NCBI RefSeq assembly: GCF_003045775.1
Contig: NZ_PXNS01000004.1
Location: forward strand, 62,001 to 126,000
From: Halomonas litopenaei
GTDB taxonomy: Bacteria; Pseudomonadota; Gammaproteobacteria; Pseudomonadales; Halomonadaceae
Direction of reading: 5' to 3'
Length of the DNA: 64,000 nucleotides
How positions within the stretch are numbered: position 1 is the first letter of the stretch; every line of letters begins with the position of its first letter. Shown in pieces: positions 31,671 through 41,728 of the stretch. A model generated the notes under the pieces. It had not been told where the DNA came from, ran no database searches, and saw only the letters and a program-made list of their open reading frames with translations. The translations under genes and the position numbers were made by a program.

Positions 31671-33509
31671 ATGTGTGGCATCGTCGCCGCGGTGGCCCAG
31701 CGCAACGTACAGAACATTCTGCTCGAAGGCCTCAAGCGCCTCGAGTACCGCGGCTATGACAGTGCCGGCATGGCGGTGCGCAGCCCCGAGGGAGAACTGG
31801 TGCGCCAGCGCGCGGTGGGCAAGGTGGCCGCGCTCGAGGCGCGACTGGAGGGTTCGGCGCTGCCGGGGCTCAGCGGTATTGCTCACACCCGCTGGGCGAC
31901 CCACGGTCGCCCCAGCGAGCCCAACGCCCATCCCCACCAGTCGCGTGATCGCCTAGCGGTGGTACATAACGGCATCATCGAGAATCATGAGCAGCTGCGT
32001 CGGGAACTCACCGATCAGGGCTATGTGTTCGAGTCCGAGACCGATACCGAGGTGATCGCCCACCTGCTGGAGCGTGAGTCTCGCCGCGACGGTGATCTGC
32101 TCAGCGCCTTCCAGCGGGTCGTCGCCGGCCTCGATGGCGCCTACGCCCTGGGGGTCATGGCGGTGGACGAGCCCGATGTGGTGGTCGGCGCGCGCAAGGG
32201 CAGCCCGCTGGTGGTCGGCGTCGGCATCGGTGAGGCCTTCCTGGCGTCTGACCCGCTGGCGCTGCTGCCGGTGACCGATCGCTTCATCTATCTGCGTGAA
32301 GGCGACGTGGTGCGCCTGTCCGCCAATGGTCGCATCGAGATCTTCGATGCCGAGGGGACCGCCGTCGAGCGTGAGGTCCAGACCTTCGAGCATGGTGACG
32401 GCGCCGCCAGCAAGGGCGAGTACCGCCACTTCATGCTCAAGGAAATCCACGAACAGCCGGCGGTGATCGCCGCGGCGCTGGAAGGCCGCCTGGGCGACCG
32501 CTCGGTGCTGGTGGAAAGCTTCGGCCCCGATGCCGAGCGACTGTTCCAGCAGGTCCGCCAGATCCATATCGTGGCCTGCGGCACCAGCTATCACGCCGGC
32601 ATGGTGGCGCGCTACTGGCTCGAGCGCTACACCGGCATCCCGGTGCAGGTGGAGGTCGCCTCCGAGTATCGCTACCGCCAGGTGGTGGTGCCCCAGGGTA
32701 CCCTGTTCGTGACCCTGTCCCAGTCCGGCGAGACCGCCGACACCCTGGCCGCGCTGCGGTTTGCCATGGAGCAGGACAACTACCTGGGCAGCCTGGGTAT
32801 CTGCAACGTACCGGGCAGCTCGCTGGTGCGCGAGGCCGACCTGAGCCTGATGACCCAGGCCGGCCCCGAGATCGGTGTGGCCTCCACCAAGGCCTTCACC
32901 ACCCAGTTGACCGCACTGATGCTGTTCGCCCTGGCGCTTGGCCGAGTGCGGGGCATGGACGAGGACGAGCAGGCCGAGATCGTCGCCGCTCTGCGGACCC
33001 TGCCGGCGCTGTGCAGCCAGGTGCTGGGCCTGGACGAGGCCATCGAGCGGCTGTCCATGGCCTTCGCCGAGAAGCACCACGCGCTGTTCCTGGGACGTGG
33101 CGCCCACTTCCCCATCGCCCAGGAAGGCGCCTTGAAGCTCAAGGAGATTTCCTACATTCACGCCGAGGCCTACCCGGCGGGCGAGCTCAAGCACGGCCCC
33201 CTGGCGCTGGTGGACAGCGAGATGCCGGTGATCTCGGTGGCACCCAACGACGAATTGCTCGACAAGCTCAAGTCCAACCTGCAGGAGGTCAGGGCTCGAG
33301 GCGGCGAGCTGTACGTGTTCGCCGACGAGAACGTCGGCCTGAACGCCAGCGAGGGCATCCAGGTGCTGCACCTGCCCCACGTCCACGAGGCACTGGCGCC
33401 GATCCTCTACACCCTGCCGCTGCAGCTATTGTCGTACCACGTGGCGGTGCTCAAGGGGACCGATGTCGATCAGCCGCGCAATCTGGCCAAGTCGGTGACG
33501 GTGGAGTAG
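31671..33509 (+). CDS. glmS: GlmS, glutamine:fructose-6-phosphate aminotransferase
   Basis: A 612-aa enzyme committing fructose-6-P to amino sugars. The catalytic cysteine is residue 2 ([10 protein letters not shown]), exposed after Met removal. The glutaminase domain has RGYDSAG and HTRWATHG; two SIS domains follow with [24 protein letters not shown] and, at the end, the isomerase lysine in LAKSVTVE. The ATG at 31671 is required to place Cys at position 2; AAGGAG lies 10 nt upstream. Followed by a strong terminator. No glmS ribozyme is visible. Confidence 0.98.
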   Translation: MCGIVAAVAQRNVQNILLEGLKRLEYRGYDSAGMAVRSPEGELVRQRAVGKVAALEARLEGSALPGLSGIAHTRWATHGRPSEPNAHPHQSRDRLAVVHNGIIENHEQLRRELTDQGYVFESETDTEVIAHLLERESRRDGDLLSAFQRVVAGLDGAYALGVMAVDEPDVVVGARKGSPLVVGVGIGEAFLASDPLALLPVTDRFIYLREGDVVRLSANGRIEIFDAEGTAVEREVQTFEHGDGAASKGEYRHFMLKEIHEQPAVIAAALEGRLGDRSVLVESFGPDAERLFQQVRQIHIVACGTSYHAGMVARYWLERYTGIPVQVEVASEYRYRQVVVPQGTLFVTLSQSGETADTLAALRFAMEQDNYLGSLGICNVPGSSLVREADLSLMTQAGPEIGVASTKAFTTQLTALMLFALALGRVRGMDEDEQAEIVAALRTLPALCSQVLGLDEAIERLSMAFAEKHHALFLGRGAHFPIAQEGALKLKEISYIHAEAYPAGELKHGPLALVDSEMPVISVAPNDELLDKLKSNLQEVRARGGELYVFADENVGLNASEGIQVLHLPHVHEALAPILYTLPLQLLSYHVAVLKGTDVDQPRNLAKSVTVE

Positions 33510-33624
33510 ACATACCGTCGGGCGATAGTATGGCAGCGGTCGCAGACTCGGCGTGACGGAAGGGAAATCTTCCCATCAACTCCAGAGAAGGTGTTGATGC
33601 AGTCCGTTCTTGTTCTTGGAGGCT

Positions 33625-33665
33625 AAAGAGAGTGCGGTGACACCCCGGTGTCCCGCGCTCTTTTT
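33625..33665 (+). terminator. Rho-independent terminator of glmS
   Basis: An imperfect long stem, AAAGAGAGTGCGGTGACAC / GTGTCCCGCGCTCTTT, with loop CCCG and a following T-run. About 115 nt after the glmS stop. Confidence 0.85.
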
Positions 33666-33775
33666 GCCTGGGAATGGGGTCCACTTCAGTTCAAGGATGG
33701 AGAGCAAGTCACCGATCAATCAGACAGGACTGCCGCCAAATAGCCCGGCACCGGATTTGACGATATCTCGTTGCG

Positions 33776-33850
33776 TTCTCGGTGGTGATGATTCTGATGT
33801 GCTATACAGTGATCAAGGCGTTGAACGGAAAGCGGCGTCGCTTTCGTTGA
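33776..33850 (+). pseudogene. Remnant of a BCCT transporter C-terminus
   Basis: Read from 33776, the sequence encodes 24 residues, FSVVMILMCYTVIKALNGKRRRFR, then a TGA stop (given here in parts: FSVVMILMCYTVIK, ALNGK). The intact BCCT gene that follows ends FSVVMIVMCYTIIKALNGE and then more residues. The match is also clear in DNA, with mostly third-position changes. No BCCT similarity is visible upstream of about 33765, and an in-frame stop lies at 33758-33760. This is the tail of a lost paralogue. The rest of the 33510-34076 gap holds the glmS terminator and no recognised gene. Confidence 0.85.
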
Positions 33851-34076
33851 TATTTCCACGCGTTATTTGCGGTCCCCCCTGTTGTGCTGACCTGCACGGG
33901 GTAGAGGGTTTCAGGGGAGGGCTGCTGTTTCCGGTGCACATATTGACGCCGAGAGCTCAATCTTTCCGCTACTGGTAAGGGAGCCTCAGCTCTCATCGCT
34001 TGTCCTGTCACACGCAACAGCTGACGTGTGCGAGACTCACTCGGCCAGTGTGTTTCCATCCACAGGAGCATCATTC

Positions 34077-35726
34077 ATGAGTACTCAAAGCGAGCAGGCT
34101 CCAACCCCGGTTTCGGACGACATGCAGACGGACTATACCGTCGGGCAGGACAACTTCGAGGGCAGCCTGGGGCCTATCGGCTTCGATATACATAACCGGG
34201 TCTTCGCCATCTCGGCGCTGGCCTCGATTGTCTTCATCGTGCTGACGCTGCTGTTCCCCGAGCGAGCCGGTAATCTATTTCAGTCCATTGTCAGCTTCTC
34301 CACCGGCACCCTCGACAGCTACTTCATGATCGTGGTGGACGGCTTCATCCTGTTCTGTCTGGCACTGGTCGTGCTGCCATACGGCAAGGTCCGCCTGGGC
34401 GGCCCCGACGCCACGCCGGAGTATGGCTACCTGTCCTGGTTTGCGATGCTGTTCGCGGCCGGCATTGGCATCGGCCTGCTGTTCTTCGGCGTGCTGGAAC
34501 CGGTCTATCACGCCAACGTCTCCTCGCCGCTAGGCACGCCCTCGCCCTTCGGCAGCGACGGGGAACTGAACGCTGAGGCCATCGCCGACGCCACCGCCAT
34601 GGGGCTGGCCGGCACCTATCTGCACTGGGGCATCCACGGCTGGGCCGTCTACGTGGTGATGGCGCTGGCGCTGTCCATCTTTACCTACAACAAGGGCCTG
34701 CCCTTCTCCATCCGTTCGGCGTTCTTCCCGCTGCTGGGTGACCGCGTCTGGGGCTGGTGGGGCCACGTCATCGACATCCTGGCGGTATTCTCGACCCTGT
34801 TTGGCCTGGCCACCTCGCTCGGCCTCGGCGCTCAGCAGGCCAACGCCGGCATGAACTTCGTCTTCGGCCTGGACGTCAGCATCACCACTCAGGTGGTCGT
34901 GATCGCAGCCGTCACCGCAGTGGCGCTGGTTTCGGTGTGGCGCGGTCTGGAAGGTGGCGTGAAGCGGCTTTCCGAGATCAACATGGGAATGGCCGTGCTG
35001 TTCTTCTTCTTCGTGCTGTTCGCCGGCCCGACCCTGGCAGCGCTCGCCGGCTTCTGGGCCGGCCTTGAGACCTACGTGACGAAGTTCATCCCGCTGTCGG
35101 CCCCCTTCGGCCGCGAGGACGACGCCTATCGCCAATCCTGGACCATCTTCTACTGGGCCTGGTGGATCAGCTGGGCGCCTTTCGTCGGCATGTTTATCGC
35201 CCGCGTCTCCCGGGGGCGCACGGTGCGTGAGTTCGTGATCTGTGTGCTGGTGATCCCGAGTCTGTTCATCTTCATCTGGATGGGCGTGTTCGGCGCCACC
35301 GCCCTCGACCAGCTATATGCCAATCCGGCCGGTAGCCTGGTCAAGGAATACGTGATCGACAGCTACAGCCCCGAGCTGTCGCTGTTCGCCATGCTCAACG
35401 AGCTGCCGCTGTCGGGCCTGATGTCGACCCTGGGCATTATCCTGGCGCTGATCTTCTTCGTCACCTCGTCGGATTCCGGCTCGCTGGTGATCGATACCAT
35501 CACCGCCGGTGGCAAGATCGATGCACCGCGCCCTCAGCGCATGTTCTGGGCCACGGTGGAAGGCCTGATTGCCATCGTACTGCTGATCGGCGGCGGACTC
35601 TCGGCGCTCCAGGCCGGAGTCACGGCCACCGCGATCCCCTTCTCGGTGGTGATGATTGTGATGTGCTACACCATCATCAAGGCGCTGAACGGCGAGCTTC
35701 GTCAGTTACGCCGTCGGGGTGGCTGA
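34077..35726 (+). CDS. BCCT-family betaine/choline/carnitine transporter
   Basis: A 549-aa secondary transporter with about 12 membrane helices. It carries the BCCT signature SWTIFYWAWWISWAPFVGMF followed by RVSRGRTVREF, and the conserved GIHGWAVYVVMALALS and VFSTLFGLATSLGLGAQQ. BCCT proteins import glycine betaine, choline, carnitine or ectoine, mostly with Na+ (some with H+); substrate cannot be assigned here. The N-terminus (about 45 residues) is short and polar, and the C-tail is short, so osmosensing by a long C-terminal extension as in BetP or BetT is unlikely. The ATG at 34077 has AGGAG 7-11 nt upstream. Monocistronic, just downstream of a remnant of a paralogue. Confidence 0.93.
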   Translation: MSTQSEQAPTPVSDDMQTDYTVGQDNFEGSLGPIGFDIHNRVFAISALASIVFIVLTLLFPERAGNLFQSIVSFSTGTLDSYFMIVVDGFILFCLALVVLPYGKVRLGGPDATPEYGYLSWFAMLFAAGIGIGLLFFGVLEPVYHANVSSPLGTPSPFGSDGELNAEAIADATAMGLAGTYLHWGIHGWAVYVVMALALSIFTYNKGLPFSIRSAFFPLLGDRVWGWWGHVIDILAVFSTLFGLATSLGLGAQQANAGMNFVFGLDVSITTQVVVIAAVTAVALVSVWRGLEGGVKRLSEINMGMAVLFFFFVLFAGPTLAALAGFWAGLETYVTKFIPLSAPFGREDDAYRQSWTIFYWAWWISWAPFVGMFIARVSRGRTVREFVICVLVIPSLFIFIWMGVFGATALDQLYANPAGSLVKEYVIDSYSPELSLFAMLNELPLSGLMSTLGIILALIFFVTSSDSGSLVIDTITAGGKIDAPRPQRMFWATVEGLIAIVLLIGGGLSALQAGVTATAIPFSVVMIVMCYTIIKALNGELRQLRRRGG

Positions 35727-36774
35727 GTCCTCTCATCATGCGAAATCTGTCGGCTTTCTTTGGTTGTAGATGCTCTATCTGCTGGCACAACAACGTCGAC
35801 TGACCCCGTTTTGCTGCATCCAGCTTTGCCCGGCCTCACGAGGTCGGGCTTGTTCCCTTCCTGTTGTGTAGTGCTGAGGGAAGCGTAGGCTCAAGTGTCG
35901 CCGCAGATCCAGGAGGTGCGGTCGAGGACAACGCGATATTCCGTCTACCGGGGTATGGCTCCCCCTAGCTCGATAGATCAATGTTCAAGTCATTGATGGT
36001 AATGAACACAGTTTTTCTAGATAGGCGCTAGAAGCGTGACGCGATCGGTGCCGGCAGCCCAAATCCACATGAAGTGACGAAGAGCTCTTTCCAGAGTGAT
36101 GTCGGCCGAGAGGTATCGCCGACGGCGCGACGAGTCAGCGTCATAGCTGCGAGGCCAAAGGTATCCTGGCGCAGCGCCGGGAAGTCTTGAGGCGACAAAG
36201 CAGCTTTATCCGGAGTGTTGGTCCTGGGACATCGGAAACCTCGGCCTGCCAGAGGTAGTGCACCTGAATCCCGAGAGGAATGCGGCGCCCCTGGCGGCAG
36301 GGTGTTAAAGAGTCAGAATCATTTCAAGTGTCATCTGTGTTGACAGGCTCCGCGCTGCCGGTCCGAGAACCAGATCACAAAAACAGCACGTTGATGCAGT
36401 GGTATTTTCTTGAGGTCGGCCAGGCGCCGCTTCTACTGCCTATCGATATATGCTGTACCGGTACTTGATAAAGAAGAAAGCTCGTAATTTTCCATATTTT
36501 CCGGTTCTAGCATTATGAATTTGTAAGATATATTTCTATTGTTTTGCTAATTCGGACGCTTCTTTTTCGTGCTTCATTGGGCACAATATCAAACACCGTT
36601 CTCGAACCTTCATTCCTATATTCGTTAGTTAAGCGCTTGGTTATACGTGGTCGCCATTCCTGCGAGTGGTTTGCCGGTCATGCCTGGGTCTCCGAGCGTG
36701 CAGGCGTCGGTGATTCAGTTCAGCGACAGCCGCCATGACGACCGCCACGACAACGATAATGAAGGGGGACGGCG
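35727..36774. other. Gene-poor 1.05-kb intergenic region
   Basis: No convincing gene on either strand. A hairpin GCCCGGCCT / AGGTCGGGC at 35828-35849 may terminate the BCCT transcript. From about 36440 to 36640 the DNA is markedly AT-rich (for example TTGTAAGATATATTTCTATTG around 36521), unlike the surrounding coding DNA. Short open frames at 36280-36468 and 36544-36738 lack ribosome sites and recognisable sequence. Decayed DNA plus a long porin promoter region is the simplest reading. Confidence 0.5.
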
Positions 36775-38079
36775 ATGAGCGGATTACGATCCACAAGCGC
36801 CTTGCTGACGGGAACCGGCCTTTGTCTGCTGATGCCGATCGCGGCCGAGGCGCAGACGTCGATGCAGGAACTCAATGACCTGAAGGCCCAGATCGAACAG
36901 CTCAAGGCCCAACAGCAGGCGGCCATGCAATTGGTCGAACAGCAGCAGGCCCAGATCGATAACCTGATCAACCAGCAGGCCAGCATGCAACAGGACGTCG
37001 CCGACGTCAGCGAGAACGTGGTCAAACGCACCGAGAGTGGCGACTTCCTGGTGGGAGATACCACGGTGTCCTTTGGCGGCTACATCAAGGCTCAGGCGGC
37101 GTTCTCCGACAATGGACTCAGCGACGGCAAGGCCAACGAGACGGTGACGGCGGGGCTGTTGCGCGCCACCGACGATGACGCCGACAACCGCGTCAGTTTC
37201 AGTGCGCGGGAAACGCGTCTGAGCTTCGGTACCAGTACACCGCTGGGTGGCGATACCATGAAGACCTATATCGAGACGGACTTCTATGGCGCCGACGACG
37301 AAGCCAACGAATTTGTTTCGCACTCCTACGCGCCGCGGCTGCGCCACGCCTACCTGAGCTGGGGCAACTGGCTGGCCGGGCAGTACTGGTCAACCTTCAT
37401 GGATCTCAAGGGGCTTGGCGAGATCGACGCCTTCAGTACCCATACCGGCTCGATCTTCGTGCGCCAGCCACAGCTTCGCTATACCTATCCGCTGGATTGG
37501 GGCAGCCTGCAGTTCGCGGTGGAGAACCCCGAGGACGGCGACGACGACCAGGACACCCCGGACATGGTGGCCCGGGTCAATGTGGACCAGGAGTGGGGGC
37601 ATGTTTCAGCGGCCACCGTGGTCAGGCGCTTCAGCCTGGATGACGCCGAGGACGACGACAGTCGCTGGGGGGCCGGTTACAGCCTGACCGGACGATTCCC
37701 GGTGTTCGAAAAAGACGACCTCATGCTGCAGGCCAACTATGGCAACCTGGGACGCTACATGGCGCTGGGCGCCTACCCCAACGCCAAGGTGGAGGACGGC
37801 CAGATCAAGATGGTGGAGTCCTGGGGCGCCTCGGCCATCTATCGTCACTACTGGACCGACACGCTGCGCTCGAGCATCGCCTACTCGGCGACTGAACTCG
37901 ACAGCAACGGTACCGGCGACGACACCGACAGCTACGACAGCTTCTTTCTCAACCTGATGTGGTCGCCCTTTGCCAACACCACGCTGTCGGCGGAGTACCA
38001 GCGCTACGACCTGGATGAGGTGGACGGCGATACCTTCGACCTGGACAGGGTTCAGTTCTCCGCCAAGTACGACTTCTAG
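36775..38079 (+). CDS. DcaP-like trimeric outer-membrane porin
   Basis: A 434-aa outer-membrane protein. A Sec signal peptide ends near AEAQT (about residue 26). Residues 28-75 form a coiled coil (LNDLKAQIEQLKAQQQAAMQ, continuing with EQQQAQIDNLINQQ), the trimerising N-terminus seen in DcaP-type porins. The rest alternates short beta-strands and acidic loops (DDDADN, DGDDDQD) and ends VQFSAKYDF, with the terminal Phe used for BAM recognition. DcaP porins take up negatively charged small molecules such as dicarboxylates; here the substrate is unknown. Acidic loops fit a halophilic host. GAAGGGGGA precedes the ATG. Confidence 0.85.
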   Translation: MSGLRSTSALLTGTGLCLLMPIAAEAQTSMQELNDLKAQIEQLKAQQQAAMQLVEQQQAQIDNLINQQASMQQDVADVSENVVKRTESGDFLVGDTTVSFGGYIKAQAAFSDNGLSDGKANETVTAGLLRATDDDADNRVSFSARETRLSFGTSTPLGGDTMKTYIETDFYGADDEANEFVSHSYAPRLRHAYLSWGNWLAGQYWSTFMDLKGLGEIDAFSTHTGSIFVRQPQLRYTYPLDWGSLQFAVENPEDGDDDQDTPDMVARVNVDQEWGHVSAATVVRRFSLDDAEDDDSRWGAGYSLTGRFPVFEKDDLMLQANYGNLGRYMALGAYPNAKVEDGQIKMVESWGASAIYRHYWTDTLRSSIAYSATELDSNGTGDDTDSYDSFFLNLMWSPFANTTLSAEYQRYDLDEVDGDTFDLDRVQFSAKYDF

Positions 38080-38273
38080 GAGGCTGAAAATCCCCTGTGT
38101 CCGTCGGCTTTTCGGACAGAGTCCCGGCTGAGGGCGAGAAGCTCCGGCGCTCGGCGCCGCTTGCAGCTTGTCAGCATCTCCCCGTTCGGCAACACCGGGC
38201 GGGGCGATGCTATGCTGGCGCCCCTGAAACCGTCGAGTCTGCCTTCTTGAACGATCGATCAGCGCAACCGCCC

Positions 38274-39122
38274 ATGTACATTGGTCTGCCGATGTGGGCC
38301 AATCCCGACTGGCGTGGTGGTCTCTACCCACCCCACGCCGGGCGCGAGGGTTGGCTCGACGACTACGCCGCCGTATTCAACGCCGTCGAGGGAAATACCA
38401 CCTTCTACAGCGGGGCGCCCAGGCCACGGACGGTGGAAGGTTGGTCCCGCCAGGCGCCACCGGGCTTTCGCTTCTGCTTCAAGCTGCCCCAGGCGCTGAC
38501 ACATGCAAAACGATTGCGCCAGGTCGAGACCGATGTGGGCGACTTCGTCGAGGCCCTGTGGCCACTGAAGGACCGACTCGGGCCGGTCATGATTCAGCTC
38601 CCCAGGGACTTTGGTCCTGAGGAGGTGCCTGCTCTGGAGAAGGTTCTACGAGATTGGCCACAAGACGTACCCTGCGCAGTAGAACTGCGCCACAGTGAAT
38701 TTTTCCACAAGGGGAGCGCCGAGAGAGATATCAACGCCCTGTTGATAAGTCATGGCGCCGATCGCGTGATGCTGGATGTCAGGCCGTTGTTTTCCGGGCC
38801 GCCCGAGGCCCATTCGGGATTGATCCAGGCTCGTGCGGAAAAGCCAAGACGCCCACTACACGTGATCTCTACAGCAAAATTTCCTGTGATACGTTTCATT
38901 GGCCATCTTGACAGCGCCATCAACGAGCACTATTTCACCCCCTGGATAGACCAGCTCGCCTTGTGGATAAAACAGGGGAAAACCCCTTTTCTTTTTGTGC
39001 ATACGGCGGATAATCGCGAGGCCCCGGAACTGGCCAGAAACCTGTACGCCAGAGTCGCCGATAGAATGGGGTGGCAGGCATTGCCCGGGTTTCCGGGAGA
39101 TCGACAGAATCAGCTGCTTTGA
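38274..39122 (+). CDS. DUF72 family protein (YecE-like)
   Basis: A DUF72 TIM-barrel-like protein, 282 aa from the ATG at 38274. MYIGLPMWANPDWRG, the EGNTTFYSGAPRPRTVEGWSRQ segment, FRFCFKLPQALTHAKRL, GPVMIQLPRDFGPEE and CAVELRHSEFF are the conserved blocks. Biochemical function of the family is not established to my knowledge. The start is uncertain: a TTG at 38247 and a GTG at 38097 are in frame, none with a good ribosome site. An inverted repeat TGTCCG...CGGACA around 38098-38117 may terminate the porin transcript, which argues for the later start. Confidence 0.8.
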   Translation: MYIGLPMWANPDWRGGLYPPHAGREGWLDDYAAVFNAVEGNTTFYSGAPRPRTVEGWSRQAPPGFRFCFKLPQALTHAKRLRQVETDVGDFVEALWPLKDRLGPVMIQLPRDFGPEEVPALEKVLRDWPQDVPCAVELRHSEFFHKGSAERDINALLISHGADRVMLDVRPLFSGPPEAHSGLIQARAEKPRRPLHVISTAKFPVIRFIGHLDSAINEHYFTPWIDQLALWIKQGKTPFLFVHTADNREAPELARNLYARVADRMGWQALPGFPGDRQNQLL

Positions 39123-39428
39123 CCATTGTTGGCTGGCGTTTGTTATTGTCATACGCTAGTTTTGTCGGCTGTTCGTCACTTGCCACGGGCCAGAGACGGT
39201 CGCCTCCTTATCCTTGGATGGTGACTCGCCTGGACCCACCGGTCTCGACCAGCGCGAACCCTGCGCTGGGGAAGAGTGGTGTGCCGGCAGTGATCCTGCT
39301 GACATCCGTCAGACCCCTTGTACATCGGTGGATCCGTGACCCGGACCATCGAGGACGTGGCGACTACAAACACAACGCCGTCATTGCATCCGATCGATCG
39401 ATGACGACACGTATCCGAAGGGTGATTT
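39123..39428. other. Intergenic region before the NSS transporter
   Basis: 306 nt without a supported gene. It should contain the promoter of the transporter; TTGACC (39119-39124) is a possible -35 but no good -10 is spaced from it. Confidence 0.3.
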
Positions 39429-40769
39429 ATGTCCAAAACGACACATGCGCAGTGGTCATCGCGCTTTTCCTTTATCCTCGCCGCCACCGGTTCCGCTGTC
39501 GGGCTTGGTAATATCTGGAAGTTTCCCTACATGGTGGGCGAGAGCGGTGGTGCCGCCTTCGTGCTCGTCTACCTGCTGTGCATCGGCCTGATCGGCCTGC
39601 CGATCCTGGTCACCGAGTGGATGATCGGTCGGCGTGGGCAAAGCAACCCGGTCAATGCCATGGCCAGCGTCGCGGCCAAGGCCGGTCAGCCCAAGGTCTG
39701 GGCCCTGGTCGGCGTCGCCGGGGTCATCGGTGCCTTCCTGATCCTGTCGTTCTACAGCGTGATCGGTGGCTGGTCGCTGTACTACACCCTCGGTAGCGTG
39801 ACCGGTGACTTCAGCGGCCAGGACGCCGACGGTATCGGTGCCTTGTTCAGCGGCATGCTGGCAAGCCCCGGTCTGCTGCTGCTGTGGCACTCCATCTTCA
39901 TGCTGCTGGTCATCGGTATCGTTGCTCGCGGCGTGACCAAGGGCCTGGAAGGCGCGGTCAACGTGTTGATGCCGGCCCTGGCGCTGCTGCTGGTGGTGCT
40001 GGTGGGCTACGGCATGACCACCGGCCACTTCGGTGAGGCGTTGAACTATCTGTTCAACCCGGACTGGTCAGCACTCAATGGTGAGGTGGTACTGGCAGCG
40101 CTGGGACACGCCTTCTTCACCCTGTCACTGGGCATGGGCATCATGATCGCCTACGGTTCCTACCTCGGCGAGAAGGTCGACCTGATCAAGACCGCACGCA
40201 CCGTGGTGATCATGGATACCGTGATCGCACTCGGCGCGGGCCTGGCGATCTTCCCGATCGTGTTTGCCAATCAGCTCGACCTGGCCTCCGGCCCGAGCCT
40301 GATCTTCGTCACCCTGCCGCTGGCCTTCGGCAATATGGGCGGTGGCCTGATCTTGGGCCTGATGTTCTTCCTGCTGCTGACCTTCGCCGCCCTGACCTCG
40401 GCCATTTCGCTGCTCGAGCCGGTGGTCGAGTTTGTCGAAGAGCGCACGCCGTTGTCGCGTTCCGCGTCGGCGGTGGTCTCCGGCATCGGCGCCTGGGCGC
40501 TGGGTATCGCCGCTCTGCTGTCCTTCAACGTGTGGAGTGACCCGGTACTGTTTGGCCTCGGGGTGTTCGACCTGCTGGACAAGCTGACCAGCAAGTTCAT
40601 GCTGCCGTTGACCGGCCTGGGTGCCATCCTGTTCGCGGGCTGGTTCCTCAACCGCGAAGGCGTGGCCGAAGACCTCGGTCTGTCCGGTGGCAAGGAAGTA
40701 CTGTGGGTCGCCTTGACCCGCTTCGTGGCGCCCATCGGTGTGGCGGTGGTGTTCATCTCCAGCCTGTAA
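39429..40769 (+). CDS. Neurotransmitter:sodium symporter (NSS) family transporter
   Basis: A 446-aa Na+-dependent transporter of LeuT fold, with about 11-12 helices. The NSS signature is at the N-terminus: WSSRFSFILAATGSAVGLGNIWKFPY, where the unwound TM1 binds substrate and Na+. GGAAFVLVYLLCIGLIGLPI and SFYSVIGGWSLYY follow; FFTLSLGMGIMIAYGSYLG is the TM6 unwound region. Bacterial members usually carry amino acids; substrate not assignable. GAAGGGTGA precedes the ATG. Ends in a strong terminator. Confidence 0.93.
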   Translation: MSKTTHAQWSSRFSFILAATGSAVGLGNIWKFPYMVGESGGAAFVLVYLLCIGLIGLPILVTEWMIGRRGQSNPVNAMASVAAKAGQPKVWALVGVAGVIGAFLILSFYSVIGGWSLYYTLGSVTGDFSGQDADGIGALFSGMLASPGLLLLWHSIFMLLVIGIVARGVTKGLEGAVNVLMPALALLLVVLVGYGMTTGHFGEALNYLFNPDWSALNGEVVLAALGHAFFTLSLGMGIMIAYGSYLGEKVDLIKTARTVVIMDTVIALGAGLAIFPIVFANQLDLASGPSLIFVTLPLAFGNMGGGLILGLMFFLLLTFAALTSAISLLEPVVEFVEERTPLSRSASAVVSGIGAWALGIAALLSFNVWSDPVLFGLGVFDLLDKLTSKFMLPLTGLGAILFAGWFLNREGVAEDLGLSGGKEVLWVALTRFVAPIGVAVVFISSL

Positions 40770-40795
40770 CAGGCGTCATTGCTGCATGCCAGACC

Positions 40796-40822
40796 AGAGA
40801 CCCGGCCTTGTGCCGGGTCTCT
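40796..40822 (+). terminator. NSS transporter terminator
   Basis: A perfect 11-bp stem AGAGACCCGGC / GCCGGGTCTCT with loop CTTGT, 26 nt after the stop codon. T-tract weak. Confidence 0.75.
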
Positions 40823-41217
40823 GCGTTGACAGGCAATGCCAGACGATCCATCGGAACCGGGCGGCAGGGCAATACTGCTGCCCGTACAGAGTGACCAAAG
40901 GGGGACGTCAACGAGGTGGCAGTGGGGCCTCAGCGGGAGCCCAACGAGACGTCAGTGCTTGTTCATTGATGCCTGCAGCCAAAGACATGCATTTGGGAGA
41001 GCATGCCAGGAGGGACGCTTGGCGGTGCCTTTGACGCGCCTGGGGCTTTCAGGCGACAGACACCCGATGGCGAGTCTCGTCGGTGCGATTCTCGCAAGGG
41101 ATGGGCCGGCCGTCGCTCGAGCCAGCGGCCAGGCCCCGAATATGGTTCAGACCCGCGTTGTTGGCGGTCTGGCGCACGTCGGGCCGGCGGCCACGCGTGC
41201 TGGTTCAGTCTACCGGG
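40823..41217. other. Intergenic region with a second hairpin
   Basis: About 395 nt without a supported gene. CGGGCGGCAG (40858-40867) pairs with CTGCTGCCCG (40875-40884), nine pairs plus a wobble. Open frames across it have no ribosome site and low-quality composition. Confidence 0.4.
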
Positions 41218-41430
41218 TCAGTGCATTTCGTCGTCGTTGCCGTCTTCCGGCAGTTCGGCGATGTCTTCGGATAGACGCTTGAATTCCCGATGAAGCTCGA
41301 TGCCGCGGCGGGCTCGCAGGTTGCGTTGGGCCGCGGTGCGGGAGCGCCTTTCGTGTTCGGCGACTTCCATGCTCATGAAGATGTCGAGGAGTTCACTCTT
41401 GACGGAGGATAACCTTTCGACATTACGCAT
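41218..41430 (-). CDS. Small basic/acidic hypothetical protein
   Basis: A 70-aa cytosolic protein. AGGAGA lies 8 nt before the ATG, supporting translation. The middle (RSRTAAQRNLRARRGIELHR in parts) is rich in Arg and probably helical; the C-terminus is acidic (DIAELPEDGNDDEMH). The RR-x-IEx2R-E pattern recalls the PA3496-type small proteins of pseudomonads, but this is a weak resemblance. It is divergent from hexR, with 298 nt between them. Function unknown. Confidence 0.65.
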   Translation of the reverse strand: MRNVERLSSVKSELLDIFMSMEVAEHERRSRTAAQRNLRARRGIELHREFKRLSEDIAELPEDGNDDEMH

Positions 41431-41728
41431 GATCGATTCTCCTATGCAGTGAATGTGCCGGCATCCAGGACGCTGCGCGACACTGCCCTTTTACTATACC
41501 CCAGTTGACAAAAAGATGACGGTGTGGACGTCAATCCTGCAACGTTCTGCCAACGCTAGAAAAAAATCCATCCGGTTGCGCAGGGGCGGCCTGGGGGCTC
41601 GATGCATGACGCAGCACAGGGCGCATTTGACGCCGTCATGGGGCATACTGGAACCAGACCGGATCGATAGCGACGGGCATTGCGCCCTGCCAGCTCCGGG
41701 TCCTCCCAGCCAGTCAAAGGAGTAGAGG

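Noticed and set aside
30132..31937. A 601-codon minus-strand open frame opposite glmU and the start of glmS
   Set aside because: Shadow of strongly coding plus-strand DNA; composition (His, Asp, Gly rich) and absence of motifs argue against a gene.
33610..33978. A 122-codon gene between glmS and the BCCT gene
   Set aside because: It starts inside the glmS terminator and crosses the BCCT remnant in the wrong frame.
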